DNA of 64,000 bases, from the NCBI GenBank assembly GCA_030686995.1, contig CM060697.1, forward strand, positions 101,650,772-101,714,771, in the 5' to 3' direction. Under the pieces are notes generated by a model. That model was given only the letters and a program-made list of their open reading frames with translations. It searched no databases and was not told where the DNA came from. Below are positions 36,971 to 47,345 of the stretch, one piece after another. This stretch comes from Artemisia argyi. Lineage: Eukaryota > Streptophyta > Magnoliopsida > Asterales > Asteraceae. A program made the position numbers and the translations under genes. Position 1 is the first letter of the stretch, and each line of letters opens with the position of its first letter.

Positions 36971-37441
36971 GTAGGGTGAAAACGAGCCGAGACGAACCTT
37001 AGCCTGCCAGAGCTCGAGCTCGGCTTGTTTATATATATAAAGCTCGAGCTTGAGCTTATTTCAAGCCTAATATTTTGAGCTCGAGCTCGGCTCGTGAAAA
37101 TTTTCACAAGCTCGAGCTCGAGCTCGGGCTCGACTAATTTGTATGATGTTTTAAAGAAAATAAAGTTAACATGGAGCTCGGATCGTTAATTATATAATGC
37201 TCGAGCTCGTTTACTACTTTTAAGCTCGTTTATACGTATAGACAATACGTATATATTTGTAGGGCTCGTTTAGGCTCGCGAGCCTACTCGAGCTTTTTGT
37301 ATAGAGCTCGAGCTCAATTATTAAATGAGCCTAAACTTAGGCTCGAGTTCGGGCTCGAGCTCGTTTAGGCTCGGCTCGTTCGAGCATTTTACAGATTCGA
37401 TCCCGAGCTTTTCACGAGCGACTCGGCTCGTTTCCACCCCT
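36971..37441. mobile_element. hAT-type non-autonomous element rich in GAGCTC/CTCGAG
   Basis: Ends AGGGTGAAAACGAGCCGAG and, inverted, AGGGGTGGAAACGAGCCGAG. The interior is packed with overlapping GAGCTC and CTCGAG palindromes and long inverted arms. This is a familiar plant hAT-like MITE type. I could not see a clear 8-bp target duplication. Confidence 0.65.
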
Positions 37442-37595
37442 ACTTACTAGCATACGTCATAAAATCAAAAAACTTATCGTATGTCATGTTTTCAAACTCC
37501 ACATCTTTGATTGTGTTTGAATTACCCTCAACGTACACTATAGGAGGCCCAATAAAACACCCATCATGATAGAATGTAATAGTTAGGCTAGCCAT
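37440..37595 (-). pseudogene. N-terminal fragment of a MuDR/MULE transposase
   Basis: From the ATG at 37595 the protein reads MASLTITFYHDGCFIGPP, then YVEG and VEFENMTYDKFFDFM. This is the small N-terminal domain common at the start of plant MULE transposases. After about 51 codons the frame is cut: its TAG stop (37440-37442) is created by the first bases of the hAT element. No zinc finger or DDE core follows on that strand. A G-rich AGGGTTT promoter-like region lies upstream near 37750. Confidence 0.6.
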
Positions 37596-37849
37596 TTTGC
37601 AATAAAAAATAAAAATAATCAAAATTTAGGGTTTACTATTATGGATAATAACACAAAAATCATAAAATTGAACTGATAAAATAGATGATTAAGATAATTA
37701 AAACACTTACCTTTAACAAAATAAAAGGATTGTGCGCGTAATTTTGATTATTAAGATTAGGGTTTGTATGATTATTAGATTAGGGGGTGTGGTGTGTGTG
37801 TTTTGATTTGCGTAATATGTGTGTTTAAATGTTTGTGTTTATTATTATA

Positions 37850-38045
37850 ACTAAAGGGTGTTTGATTTCGACTTAATTGACTTAATATGTAAAAACTGAA
37901 TTAATTAAGTCATATGAAAACTGTTTGTTTGTGACTTAATAGAAAAAGATAACTGAAAATATTAAGTAATAAAACTGAGCTTGTCTGCATTAAGTCATCT
38001 TTTAGTTAATATGACTTAATGAAAAAATTAAATAAACAGGCCTTA
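37850..38045. mobile_element. Probable hAT-like MITE
   Basis: AAAGGGTGTTTGATTT at the left and the complement of ATAAACAGGCCTT at the right, with an interior full of GACTTAAT and its complement. Target duplication not clear. Confidence 0.4.
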
Positions 38046-38905
38046 AATGCCGCGAACTACCAAACCTAAATAATAATAAAAAAAAATCCACGTATTCAAA
38101 TTTCGTATGTCATGATGTTTATCACCTGTTTTGCAAAGAATCTTTTTAAAATGAGAGATTACTTAAATATTTATGTATGTAAATATCAAACTTTAGACTA
38201 TTAAAAATTAATTTTATGTCTTTAATGTTATCATTCTTATCTTTTTTTCCCCTAGGTCCACAAACTTAGGGTGCCTTAGGTTTACAAATGGTATTAGAAT
38301 TTGAGAATGGCTTGAAAGATTTGGGAAATGTTTGAGAAAAAAGCAAGAAAAAGAAAATATATATTTTTATATAATTATATTTAATTTCTTAAATTTATAT
38401 TAAATCTAAAATATAGTATAAATATATTTAAAAAAGCATAAATCAATAATAGAAAAGCAAAGTACACAAATTAGTGGCTGAAATACTTTGAAAATGATGC
38501 ATTGTCAGAATCTATGGCTAATACCCATTATATTATAGTAGGGTAAAAGTAATAAATGCTTAATGTACTTACAATTTTGATTCATTATACATAATGTATT
38601 TTTTTTATTGTCAAAATGCTTAATCAAATTTACCTTTTTTTTCATTACACTTAACATTTTCCAATTATCCGGTTTTATCCGACGTGGTATTTAATTTTCA
38701 TTTTTTTTAAACCGTTTATTTCCAACTTGGACTGGGTTTGGTTTATTTTCCAGGTATGATAACCCGTTTATAATTTTGACCCATAAAACGGGATTTATAA
38801 CCCTAAAACTAAAATATAAACGTTATAATTTCATCTTCTACCTTAAAAAAACCCTAATCGTAATTCCAAACCCTAGAAACCTAATCACATTATCAAATTA
38901 CCACA
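38046..38905. other. AT-rich intergenic, no gene seen
   Basis: No frame with recognisable content. Confidence 0.4.
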
Positions 38906-39011
38906 ATGTCTTCATCCTCTACAAGTGTTCGCATGAGAAGGGTGTTACTCACTCATTGTAATTGCAATAACCCTTTAATTAGGCGTGTATCTTGGACTAT
39001 GAATAACCCAG
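38906..39011 (+). pseudogene. GRF-type zinc-finger exon
   Basis: From ATG 38906 the frame encodes about 35 residues with THCNCNNPLIRRVSWTMNNPG and ends at a donor CCCAG/GTATAT. GRF zinc fingers start CxCG...T......NPGRxFxxC, and this matches the first half; in plants many such short proteins belong to transposon-related gene families. The rest of the finger would lie in a following exon, which I cannot find. A long T run (39118-39152) lies just downstream. Confidence 0.4.
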
Positions 39012-39114
39012 GTATATATTCATTAGAATGCTTAGACTCTTGAACTATTTTTACTTTTGTAGGTGAAATGTCTCATCAACTATCAAATGTGTTGGATATA
39101 ACCCCGCAATCGAA

Positions 39115-39154
<40 letters not shown>

Positions 39155-39743
39155 TTTTTTTTTTTTGTTTTAATTTTATTTTCTCTCTTTATGGAACGAT
39201 AATTTTTTCACACCTATACCACCTATCTCACAATATATTTCACAAATACTTCCCGCGGGGCTTGAACTCACATCCTCTAAGTTGGTGGATAGCTCACGTA
39301 CCAACAATGCTTCTATCAGTTATAGGAGTTCGTGTTATGTTTAACTTCACACTGATGAATTCATTTTGCAATGTTTGAATAGGGAACAAAACTCACGGCC
39401 CTCATATATTTTAACAACTTACGATAATTTGCTAACTCTTCCTCACCGTACAAAAGATATTACATATCAAAAGCCATGGTCATAAATAAGAACCAAGGTA
39501 TTGCATTAGCTCGTACAACTACTCATGGGTGTTAAACACCCGAACCCCTGTTGAGGAAGTAGTTGATCCTATCCCCGTATCAATACCATGTCACTTTAAC
39601 TTAATTATACTGACTTCCATGACCTTCACAAGCATGCCGACACACAACATGCAAAGTAAGATCTCTTTGCTATTACTTCCCAGTATCTTAAGTTTTCACC
39701 TTTTACGCAAACCACTAATAAACTATCTCCATCTAAAAAATAG
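39012..39743. other. T-rich tract and unassigned sequence
   Basis: Contains T35 or so at 39118-39152 and pieces that may be an earlier exon of the RPA-like gene (about 39380-39480), which I cannot read with confidence. Confidence 0.35.
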
Positions 39744-40027
39744 ACGTAAGAGGGATTGTGTTGAAATGCTTCGAGAGTAACCAACAAGATCAAGGTCACG
39801 AAGGCACAACAAGACGGGATATCTCCATCGTCGACGAAGAGTAAATTTGTTTCATCACCTCCCATGTATTACTTACATCGTGTGTCTAACATACCAACGT
39901 TCTATTTCAGGAAAAACCTTGACATTGTGGAATCAATTTGATGAGGATGAAGGAAGCACACTTTCTAGCATCATAGATACAGGACCTATGATCATCGGTA
40001 CGAGGGTGAAAGTTACTACTTTCAACG
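39744..40027 (+). pseudogene. RPA1-like (replication protein A large subunit) OB-fold exons
   Basis: Exon a, 39744-39840, reads DVRGIVLKCFESNQQDQGHE (its first Asp codon is split by the upstream splice), then RRDISIVDE up to a GTAAAT donor. Exon b, 39911-40027, reads KTLTLWNQFDEDEGSTLSSI, then IIGTRVKVTTFNG up to GTAAGT. This order matches the second DNA-binding OB fold of RPA1-like proteins (single-stranded DNA binding), which plants carry in many copies, some in Helitrons. As written, the two exons join one base out of phase, so there is a frameshift or a different donor. The downstream part is missing or displaced by the inserted element at 40.8-46.5 kb. Confidence 0.5.
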
Positions 40028-40641
40028 GTAAGTAGAAACTTAAGATCCATGCGAACTAATAATTCCAGCAACATCATAGGCCGCTCTTTTACTGCATGTT
40101 TGAATATTACTTTAGAGTATATAATTAATATTTAACACGACTGCTAAATATACTTTTTTTATACAAGATTTAACAACAAAAGGAACTTTTTTACCTACGG
40201 AATAGTTGTGTATTGTTCATATTTTTCCGAGGTCTTCCATCGAGTACGAGAGGAACCTCTGGGCATCATGATAAATATATCCACCTGTAACTGAAGACTT
40301 ACAAATGCGACAATGGTATTGATAAGATATACATCATGCATGACACTATGATGCTATAAACTTGCATAGCTAATTCACATACATGTACCATAAGTATGAA
40401 AGACTAAAGGCCATGCTCATATTAGATATTCAAATATATGAGCAATCCATGAGAATATACCTGAAAGATTTGAGGATATACTTCAAAGATATATTCGATC
40501 TTCTCGGATTGAATATAAGATTGCGATCAGGATATATTTGAAAGATATATTCAATATTCTAAGATTATATTCGAATGATACGAATTCATTGATACATCAC
40601 GCTCTGTAAATAGGTATGATGAGAAACGATGAAACACACAT

Positions 40642-40651
<10 letters not shown>

Positions 40652-40681
<30 letters not shown>
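40652..40681 (+). repeat. (CT)n microsatellite
   Basis: About 15 CT units, at the edge of the inverted-repeat sequence of the Harbinger-like element. Confidence 0.9.
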
Positions 40682-40684
<3 letters not shown>

Positions 40685-40993
40685 CTTTTCATTCTCATTT
40701 GTTCATTAATTGACTTCAGCTTCCGAGTGTACTACCGCGGGTCATGGTCGTCAAAATACTCGACCTGTTTACATGCATCACTCAACAACTAAATTACATG
40801 TATCACTCAACAACTAAATATACGTTAGAGGGTAGACTGCACTTTTCTCCCTGTATAATGCTCAAGTCAATTAACGGAACAAATGAGGATGAGAAGTATT
40901 TTACTTAGAGAGAGGGAGCGAAGTATTATTTGTGTGACAAGTCATGTGCTAGCTATAATAGTATTTCCGGGGACCTCACTAGAGCTAGGGAGC

Positions 40994-41093
40994 TGGAATC
41001 AGACTCATCCAAGAAAGTTTATGTGTTGGAGCGAGAGAAGGTGTGGAATCAGACTCATCCAAGAAAGTTTATGTGTTGGAGCGAGAGAAGGTG
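40994..41093 (+). repeat. 50-bp tandem duplication
   Basis: Two identical copies starting GGAATCAGACTCATCCAAGA. Confidence 0.9.
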
Positions 41094-41238
41094 TGATCTA
41101 GACTGGGTGATGAGAAAAGCTATCCCGAGGATGCTTGCATGGTAGCGTATTTCGAAGCGACCAGTTTGAGCATGAGGTGCTAAAGGATCAGAAAGTTCTA
41201 ATTGAGCGTGGGCGCGAGTTGGAGCGTCAAGAGGCCCA

Positions 41239-41355
41239 TGATCTCCTTATGGCTAATCAACAACTTCCTGCTTTTGACCCTAATCTTCCACGCAAATGAT
41301 CTCCTTATGGCTAATCAACAACTTCCTGCTTTTGACCCTAATCTTCCACGCAAAG
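41239..41355 (+). repeat. 58-bp tandem duplication
   Basis: Two identical copies starting ATGATCTCCTTATGGCTAAT. Confidence 0.9.
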
Positions 41356-41501
41356 TTAAGGATGATGTTAGAGGTTTTGGGAAAACTAAATGGGATTGCA
41401 TGGAAACCATAATTTCATCCCCTGACTTGTCACCGAATTTGCTCCATAGTGTGTTGGAAGGTGGTGATAGTACCGCGTGTGAAGGGTCGAGCGGTCAGTG
41501 A

Positions 41502-42019
41502 CAACGAGTAGTGAGATTTTAACCTTTCATTTTTCAGAATGTAAACCATTAAGAGCATTCTGCATCATATCGACCCATTCATTACTTGAGCCATAGCCAA
41601 CATCCCCTTGGCCTGATGTAGGGAATTAGTGACTTCCTCTTACCTTTTTTTGATAACCAGCCAGTGACTCACCCGAACCCTTGTTAGACAAAGGAACAAT
41701 TGAAATTCGATATATTGTTAAGGTACGTCGTATAATCTTGTGGTTGAGACATCACACCATAAACTTGGCCCATATTGACATGATCCGATTGTCAACCGAC
41801 TAAAGGCTGGTGTTTATCACTAGTCATGTACATAGCTCGGTTCAATCCCAGTCATCGCCTTAGCACCTTGTTCTTGCTTAACTTGCACTTTCTAGTCATC
41901 TCGAATGCACTTTTCAGCTTTGTTTTGAAGGAAGTTCGCTCTCCACACTGTTTCCACCAATGATACCACCATTTGGTAGCTCGAATACATTCTTGAATGG
42001 ACCCAAGTCTGGAGGAACA
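41502..42019. other. Unassigned interior of the Harbinger-like element
   Basis: Joined across the Copia insertion to 44540-44640, the minus strand keeps an open stretch (LIDHASSHPHTNENIVFDVA) that may be old coding sequence. I do not recognise it. Confidence 0.3.
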
Positions 42020-42024
42020 TCGAC

Positions 42025-42448
42025 TGTTGGACTTTTAATGTTATAGAAGAATAGAATAGGGTAGTTTAGTGTACAATTATGATAAGTATTCTGTAAGTTT
42101 AGATAATGATCCGATCCAATGTAATGGGCTGGGTCATATAACGTTTAGTAGGGTTGTAACGTTTACTTTATAGGATAACGGTACAACGTTTTAGATAGGT
42201 TACAACGGTTAGATAGATTACAAAGTTATACTGAATCGTTATGCCTCTTTGAAGCACCGATTCAACAAGTATATATAGGGCATGAATTCTGTAAACAAAT
42301 CATTCCATATCAATACAAGTAAATATATATATCGTTTGTTAATTCTGTGAAAATTTCTGCACTTCTGTTTTTTATCGCAACATAATCACAAGAAGCACAA
42401 CCACAAAGAACCTGTGAAACCAGTGAGAACGAAGGCAAGATTACAACA
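42025..42448 (+). repeat. 5' LTR of the TR-GAG element
   Basis: TGTTGGACTTTT to GATTACAACA. A TATA box (AGTATATATAGGGC) lies at about 42269-42283, fixing transcription to the plus strand. Confidence 0.9.
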
Positions 42449-42449
42449 A

Positions 42450-42463
42450 TTGGCATTAGAGCC
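42450..42463 (+). other. Primer binding site, initiator tRNA-Met-like
   Basis: TTGGCATTAGAGCC right after the LTR; the usual Copia site is TGGTATCAGAGC, so two bases differ. Confidence 0.6.
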
Positions 42464-42744
42464 CAAGGCAAATCGATCCACGGAAGAACGGAAACAAAAG
42501 CAAGATAGAAGAACGAAGTTTTTGCCTGGAAATCTATTTACTGAATCTGTTTGGAATCACGAATCAGAAGGAAGAAACGCACGCCTCCTGCTTTCTCTAA
42601 TCAACCGGTTATTCCAAATTCTTTCAACTTTTTATTTTTCTAAATACTCCATATAAATTAATAAAAGTTTTGTTAAGATAGAAATTAGCATTAGTAAAAA
42701 AAAACTGGGTTGATTAGAATAGCAAAAACCAATTTTCTTTTAGA

Positions 42745-43070
42745 TTCATAGCAAGTTAAACCGAACCCTTTGTGGTTCATAGCAAGTCAAATCCGAATCC
42801 TAGTGATTCATAGCAAGTTAAACCGAACCCTTTGTGGTTCATAGCAAGTCATATCCGAACCCTTTGTGGTTCATAGCAAGTCATATCCGAACCCTTGTGG
42901 TTCATAGCAAGTTAAATCCGAACCCTTTGTGGTTCATAGCAAGTCAAATCCGAACCCTTTGTGGTTCATAGCAAGTTAAACCGAATCATTAGGTTCATAG
43001 CAAGTTCCGAGCCTTAAGATTCAAATAGCAAGTTTCGAGCCTTTTAGGTTCAAATAGCAAGAAAACCTGG
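42745..43070 (+). repeat. Eleven degenerate tandem units of 22-32 bp in the TR-GAG leader
   Basis: Each unit begins TTCATAGCAAGT(T/C)A or TTCAAATAGCAAG and most end CCGAACCCTTTGTGG. The array precedes the gag ATG and would be in the element RNA leader. Confidence 0.85.
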
Positions 43071-43176
43071 TTAATAAATTGACCAATAGCAAGTAAAGGA
43101 TTTGATCTTTTGATCAAACACAAGAGCAAGAAAACCAGAAACCATCTCGGTTCTGATTATAAGCAAGCAAGCAAGT

Positions 43177-44061
43177 ATGGTAGAAGGAGACAAGAATGAT
43201 AACACATCGAACAATACATCAGTTCGAGATGTTTCACTACAATGTCCAAAATTGAACGAAACAAACTACACGACATGGGCATTGATGATGGAGACAATAT
43301 TGAAGGCATATGGCATATGGGAAACAATAGTGGCAAAAGAAGGAATAGAAACAAATGAGAAGAAAGAAAACACATCAAAAGCAATAATTTTCCAATCACT
43401 GCCACAAGATGTTTTAATGCAAGTAGCACAATACTCGACTGCAAAGGAAGTATGGGACTCAATCAAAGTCAAGCATTTGGGAGCCGATCTTGTTCAAAAG
43501 GCACGACTACAAACATTGAGAAGTGAACTAGAGACGCTTAGGATAAAACCAAACGAAAAAGTAAGTGACTATGGAGGAAAGTTAAGTAGTATAAAGGCCA
43601 AGTTTAGAGGACTTGGTGAAACTTTGGAAGATAAGGTGCTAGTAAGGAAACTACTTAATTCTGTTCCAAAGAAGTTTTTACCGATCGTAGCAACTATAGA
43701 ACAATATCAAGACCTAGACGAAATGTCATTTGAAGAAGCCATTGGAAGGTTAACAGCCTATGAAGAACGAATTAAGAGTCAAGACATACTAGACGCAAAT
43801 GATCAAGACAAGCTTCTCATGGCAAGTTCAAACAACAAAACTTATGGTAAATGGCGAGGTAAAGATTTCAACAAAGAAGGCAAGGAAAGCATGAAGAATA
43901 ATTCGAATACGAGTCAAGGAACTAAAGACAAAAGCAAACTCAGATGTTATGAATGTGGCAAGCATGGACACTTTGCGAAAGAATGCACGAAATGGAAATA
44001 CAACAAGCAAGAAGAGTCACATCTCATCTATGACACAGACACTGAACCAACATTGCTGTAA
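43177..44061 (+). CDS. Copia gag polyprotein (UBN2-type), intact
   Basis: 294 residues from ATG 43177 to TAA. Residues 18-230 are the capsid-like gag-polypeptide domain of Copia elements (LNETNYTTWALMMETILKA, then VWDSIKVKHLG, then LETLRIKPNEKVSDYGGKLS and LLNSVPKKFLPIVATIEQ). A classical CX2CX4HX4C zinc knuckle follows near residue 256 (CYECGKHGHFAKEC). It would form virus-like particles and package the element RNA. The tail is short and ends EPTLL; there is no protease motif. The frame has no break, which fits the identical LTRs. It is the only gene of the element. Confidence 0.92.
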   Translation: MVEGDKNDNTSNNTSVRDVSLQCPKLNETNYTTWALMMETILKAYGIWETIVAKEGIETNEKKENTSKAIIFQSLPQDVLMQVAQYSTAKEVWDSIKVKHLGADLVQKARLQTLRSELETLRIKPNEKVSDYGGKLSSIKAKFRGLGETLEDKVLVRKLLNSVPKKFLPIVATIEQYQDLDEMSFEEAIGRLTAYEERIKSQDILDANDQDKLLMASSNNKTYGKWRGKDFNKEGKESMKNNSNTSQGTKDKSKLRCYECGKHGHFAKECTKWKYNKQEESHLIYDTDTEPTLL

Positions 44062-44110
44062 AGACAAGGAAAGAAGACTCGATTACAGTCTATAACATTA
44101 AGGGGGAGAA

Positions 44111-44534
44111 TGTTGGACTTTTAATGTTATAGAAGAATAGAATAGGGTAGTTTAGTGTACAATTATGATAAGTATTCTGTAAGTTTAGATAATGATCCGA
44201 TCCAATGTAATGGGCTGGGTCATATAACGTTTAGTAGGGTTGTAACGTTTACTTTATAGGATAACGGTACAACGTTTTAGATAGGTTACAACGGTTAGAT
44301 AGATTACAAAGTTATACTGAATCGTTATGCCTCTTTGAAGCACCGATTCAACAAGTATATATAGGGCATGAATTCTGTAAACAAATCATTCCATATCAAT
44401 ACAAGTAAATATATATATCGTTTGTTAATTCTGTGAAAATTTCTGCACTTCTGTTTTTTATCGCAACATAATCACAAGAAGCACAACCACAAAGAACCTG
44501 TGAAACCAGTGAGAACGAAGGCAAGATTACAACA
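44111..44534 (+). repeat. 3' LTR of the TR-GAG element
   Basis: Same 424-bp sequence as the 5' LTR by eye, preceded by AAGGGGGAGAA at 44100-44110. Confidence 0.9.
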
Positions 44535-44539
44535 TCGAC

Positions 44540-45018
44540 CTGTCGCCACGTCAAACACGATATTTTCATTAGTGTGAGGGTGTGAACTTGCGTGGTCTAT
44601 CAAGTGAAGCACACCCTTGCCTACAAATTATAAACACATACATATAACTAAAATGATACATAAAGTATAATACTGAAAAAGTAGTTATCTTTCTTTTTGG
44701 TGTCTTCTTTGTTCATACTTGTAGGACAAAAGGAAACTTTACTGGCAAAGTTAAGCTGTTGGTAGTGTTAACTAAACTTTTATAGTATTTTTTTTTTTTT
44801 TTTTTTGAAAGGCTTTTATAGTAATCTTTTGAGTGATCCTTGTCATCTTTTTACAGTAACCACTGAACTACTTAGCCACTTAGATAACAACTCACTATCT
44901 TAAGTTATAAGTCACCACCCACTTGGTGAAGGCTAGACCAAAAAGGGGCTGGTAGAGTTACCTCCTAGACTAGTAGGCCAAGTATCTAAGTTATAAAAAC
45001 AATTACCTACTTGGCCTA
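44540..45018. other. Interior of the Harbinger-like element between TR-GAG and transposase
   Basis: Contains a T run at about 44790-44807 and no clear gene; the leading 100 bases are the counterpart of 41502-42019. Confidence 0.35.
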
Positions 45019-46144
45019 TTGCATCATCTTTCTGGATTCACTCGGCGGTTCCGAATGAGCAGAGAACTATTCACACGAATTGTTAGAGAGGTAACCAATT
45101 ATTCTCCTTATTTTCAACAAACTAATGATTATAGGGGCGTACCTGGTATTAGCTCGTTAGTCAAGTGTACTGCGGCCATTCGTCAATTGGGATACGCATC
45201 CGTTCCAGATTCTCTTGACGAGAATCTGGCAGTGGCCGCAACAACAACCCGTGAATGTCTCCGTACGTTTTGCAATGTTATCATTGAGTTATATGCTGCT
45301 GAGTATTTGTGAAAGCCCACCGTATTTTGACCTTGAAATATTATATGCTCATCACGAGCATAAGCATGGGTTTCTTGGGATGATGGGAAGCATTGATTGT
45401 ACAAGTTGGGAGTGGGAGAATTGCTCAAACGGTTTGAGAGGTCAATATGCTAGGGGTGATTACGGGCCACATCCATTTATTTTATTGGAAGCGGTTGCCT
45501 CCCAAGATTTATGAATTTGGCATGCGTTTTTTGGTGTCTTCGGTGCGAATAATGACGTAAACGTATTATGTCGTTCCCCTGTATTCAATGATATCAGATC
45601 TGGGAGAGCAGCAGACCTTGAATTCGAAGCTAACGGTGTAGAATATAAAAGGGGATATTATCTTACTAACGGGATATATCCACAATGGTCGGTTCTTATG
45701 AAGTCCATTTCAAATCCTCCAACGGGTGATGAAAAAAGAATATTGTACAAGAGAAAGCACGAAGCAACAAGGAAAGATGTGGAACGGGCTTTTGGTGTGT
45801 TGAAGAAGAAGTGGAAAATGCTTAAAGTTCCGGCTCGAGGGATGTATAAAAACGATCTCCGAGATATTATATATACATGTATCATATTACATAATATGAT
45901 CATTCAACACAAGCAGCTGTCGATATGTCCTACATGGTTCGAAGAGGAGGTCCACCAACTACACGATCCCTTAAGAACATTTGAAGAATCTTTACAAGTT
46001 ACTCAGGAGCTCGAGAACGCATCAACTCATATAAACTTAAAATCTTATTTGGTCGAGCACATTTGGAGAAATCGTAGAAATCATCGGCTCCCGCATGACA
46101 ATGAAGACGAAGATGAGGACGAAGACGATGAAGAATTTCCGTGA
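45019..46144 (+). pseudogene. PIF/Harbinger transposase (DDE, HARBI1-like), broken
   Basis: The first frame (45019-45312) holds the N-terminal helix-rich region, including FRMSRELFTRIVREV. A frameshift near 45310 moves to the next frame with the first catalytic Asp in GMMGSIDCTSWEWENC. An in-frame TGA (45512-45514) follows AVASQDL. The frame then continues with the second Asp in FGANNDVNVL and the Glu in RKDVERAFGVLKKKWKM, and ends in an acidic tail (DEDEDEDDEEF). So all three catalytic acids survive, but one frameshift and one stop kill the gene. It would cut and move the element within which it lies. Confidence 0.88.
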
Positions 46145-46537
46145 TCTTTTTAATGTTATTTCAATAATTTACGTAATGTTTTTTTATTGTAATGTTTTTA
46201 GTATTGTAATGTATTTTATTTTTAATGAATTTCAAATTTGTTTTTAAAAATGTTTGAAGTTAAAAAAAGGAAAAGGAAAAAAAATATGGGTCACCACTGT
46301 GAGAGGAGAGGTGAATATTGGTTGAGGAGAGAGAAAGCTAAAGTGACAGCCGGAAAGATAATGAAATATAGGTCACCAGTGCCTATCCTAATACTTCGCT
46401 CTCCCTCTCTCTCACTAAAATACTTTTCATCCTCATTTGTTCCATTTGTTGACTTGAGCTTCGGAGTACAGGGAGAAAAAGTCCCGTCTACCCTCTAATG
46501 TATGTTTAGTTGTTGAGTGATATAGGTAAACATGTTG
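46145..46537. other. 3' end and right TIR of the Harbinger-like element
   Basis: AT-rich tail of the transposase gene, then the inverted arm (46391-46524). Confidence 0.5.
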
Positions 46538-46720
46538 AGGATTTTGATGACCAAGACACTCTGGAAAAGCCTGTGGATCCGCGTATCATCTGGTATAACA
46601 ACAATAAACAAGAACTCCAACAGCTTCTTCATATAGAAAGTTACAAGGGCTTAATGCGTTGCTACCTTATCTGGAAGACTGCCACGTCATTCCTGTTGCC
46701 ACAATTATTACCTCAAATGT
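46538..46720 (+). pseudogene. Possible further exon of the RPA1-like gene
   Basis: The frame reads EKPVDPRIIWYNNNKQELQQ, then LLHIESYKGLMRCY, ending near a GTAAGC donor-like site. The W...NK..L..L...ESY pattern resembles the linker after the second OB fold in plant RPA1-like proteins, which would place it after the exons at 39.7-40.0 kb, with the Harbinger-like element inserted between. The resemblance is weak. Confidence 0.35.
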
Positions 46721-46724
46721 AAGC

Positions 46725-47345
46725 TACCATGATAAATCATAGCGTTTTCAATTATGCTAGGTTTGTATGCGTGCATGTTTTTTAACATACAATATTGCTC
46801 TTCAAACAGATGAAAACAGGATGGATTAGAGGGATAATGAGCCTGCCTGTCTAAGAAAGAAGCTGCTGGTTTTCTGCTTGTGCCAATTGTCATATGTCAT
46901 TAGAGACTGAGGTCTATTGGGTAGTCACGTATCCATCTTGTAAGCTAGAATCAAAATTTCAGGCAAGGTAAAATATAATAATTTCAAATTTTCAGACTTC
47001 GAAGTTCAAATCGCATATAACTTCATCCATGTAAGAATGGGAATCAAATTAGAACATGCACTTCCAGGACTGTGCGTATGCAGAGTCTAAGAATTTCCTA
47101 GTTATTCATATATATCCATTTTGAGGTTTACAATGTTTTACACATCTATAAAACACAATATGACACGTTGCATAAATAGTCGTCATATTATTCATACATA
47201 ACCATTTAGAGGTTTGAAATGTTTCACATCTATAAAACATTATGACATTCTAGACACTTACAACTTATGATTATTAATATTGCATCTGTCATGGGTTCAT
47301 GATAGGTACATCAACGGCAGCTTGAGGTGCAATGGAGATAGAGGC
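46725..47345. other. Downstream of the P450 gene, no gene seen
   Basis: Presumably holds the P450 3' UTR near 47250-47345. Repeats of TTTACACATCTATAAAACA-like sequence occur at 47140 and 47225. Confidence 0.4.

Larger units (their letters stand above)
40880..41501 (+). pseudogene. Charged accessory ORF remains with two tandem duplications
   Basis: Glu/Arg/Lys-rich frames (RARELESDSSKKVYVLERE; later VLIERGRELERQEAHDLLMA) resemble the basic-acidic coiled region of a PIF ORF1 or another plant gene; I cannot assign it. A 50-bp segment is duplicated in tandem at 40994-41093 and a 58-bp segment at about 41239-41355, both shifting the frame, so no continuous product remains. Confidence 0.35.
42025..44534 (+). 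mobile_element. Complete non-autonomous Copia TR-GAG element, target duplication TCGAC
   Basis: LTRs at 42025-42448 and 44111-44534 are both 424 bp and I find no difference between them on reading. TCGAC flanks both sides (42020-42024, 44535-44539). In order: LTR, initiator-Met-like primer site, leader with tandem repeats, one gag gene, polypurine tract AAGGGGGAGAA, LTR. There is no protease, integrase or RT. This is the layout of terminal-repeat retrotransposons with GAG domain (TR-GAG), which must borrow enzymes from a related Copia element. Identical LTRs mean a recent insertion. Confidence 0.9.
40803..46524 (+). mobile_element. PIF/Harbinger-like element with about 120-bp TIRs, carrying a nested Copia element
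   Basis: TATCACTCAACAACTAAA at 40803 and its exact complement at about 46507-46524 begin inverted arms that match for about 120 bases (through the GAGGGTAGAC, CTCCCTGTA and CAAATGAGGATGAGAAG phrases). Inside are accessory-ORF-like remains (40.9-41.5 kb), a Harbinger transposase (45019-46144) and a 2.5-kb TR-GAG insertion. Without the insertion it is about 3.2 kb. The exact element ends are not certain, because canonical Harbinger ends and a TAA/TTA duplication are not obvious. Another inverted copy of the arm lies at 40660-40735. Confidence 0.6.

Noticed and set aside
42745..43070. Short direct repeats, CRISPR-like at first glance
   Set aside because: No unique spacers; they sit in a retrotransposon leader.
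43157..43472. Minus-strand ORFs over the Copia gag
   Set aside because: Shadows of the intact plus-strand gag.
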